DNA from: Sceloporus undulatus
Lineage: Eukaryota; Chordata; Lepidosauria; Squamata; Phrynosomatidae
Direction: 5' to 3'
DNA: 64,000 bases
NCBI RefSeq assembly: GCF_019175285.1
Contig: NC_056527.1
Span: 104,737,765 to 104,801,764 of the forward strand
The translations under genes were made by a program, and so were the position numbers. This document shows positions 63,627-64,000 of this stretch, piece by piece. How positions within the stretch are numbered: the first letter of the stretch is position 1; every line of letters starts with the position of its first letter. The notes beneath the pieces are model-generated. The model saw only the letters and a list, made by a program, of their open reading frames with translations. It was not told the DNA's origin and did not search any database.

Positions 63627-64000
63627 CTGCGATTTAAAGCAAGGGGCACGGAGGGGAAGCAAAGAACTGAAGGAAAAGGGATCAAGGGATTGAGCACTAA
63701 AGAGGTTAGGAGGCCATTTTACAGATGGCAAATTGAAGCCAAAAGCTACAATGGGTTTTCTTAGCTGATGTGGGGTTTCATCCTGGACTCCCTGGCCCCA
63801 GGTTACCCACACAACATCCTAGGACATACAGTACATAACTCTGTGTCCCACCCATAAATGTGTTGTTGTGTAGCCTCTTAGGTTAGGGCTTAGAAGATGT
63901 GGGTTCAAATCTACAATCAGCTATTAAACTCAGTGTGTGGCCTTTGGTCATTTGTACTCTCTCAGCCTAGCCTACCTCATGGGGCTGTTTTAAGGACAGA

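Noticed and set aside
1-64000. CRISPR arrays, operons, phage or bacterial mobile systems
   Set aside because: The window is plainly vertebrate genomic DNA; the repeats are dispersed transposons and microsatellites.

Overview
The window looks like chromosomal DNA from a squamate reptile, most likely an iguanian lizard (inferred from repeat types: L1 with separate ORF1 and ORF2, CR1, a Penelope-like element, 5S- and tRNA-derived SINEs, and very many palindromic MITEs). The genes are vertebrate, are split into short exons with GT-AG introns, and follow the order PLEKHA4 - HSD17B14 - (BCAT2) known from human 19q13.33. I found no prokaryotic features, no CRISPR array and no operons.

Layout. 1-11,586: eight 3' exons of PLEKHA4 on the + strand, whose splice phases chain without a break into 474 codons plus a stop. 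11,587-16,300: intergenic DNA full of foldback elements, a 5S-derived SINE and MITEs. 16,338-16,380: a compact promoter with ZNF143-like and NRF1-like sites. 16,480-49,023: HSD17B14, a classical short-chain dehydrogenase/reductase of 275 residues in nine exons. 56,763: a short first coding exon with a CpG-rich leader that by position is probably BCAT2. 56,900-64,000: SINEs, palindromic repeats and one possible minus-strand exon of an unknown gene near the right edge.

The dominant oddity is a 12 kb direct repeat. Copy A (25,561-37,866) and copy B (43,696-55,841) are nearly identical but differ by many one-base indels. They are separated by a run of exactly 25 N and by a nearly complete minus-strand L1 (37,892-43,695). 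Both carry HSD17B14 exons 6-9. In copy B all four exons are in frame; in copy A three of the four carry indels. The simplest reading is an assembly artefact at a heterozygous L1 insertion: the left flank was extended along the L1-free allele, the right flank along the L1-bearing allele, and the two were joined by a placeholder gap. The real gene would then have one set of exons 6-9, with the L1 in intron 5 of one allele.

I did not find a convincing new multi-gene system. The items most worth a second look are the duplicated block with its probably polymorphic L1, hammerhead-ribozyme-like motifs in the inverted ends of a Penelope-like fragment, a MITE family whose arms resemble ZNF143 sites, a loss of acidic residues at the cofactor-choosing position of HSD17B14, a GC-AG intron in the same gene, and a three-level nest of transposons at 62.4-63.3 kb.
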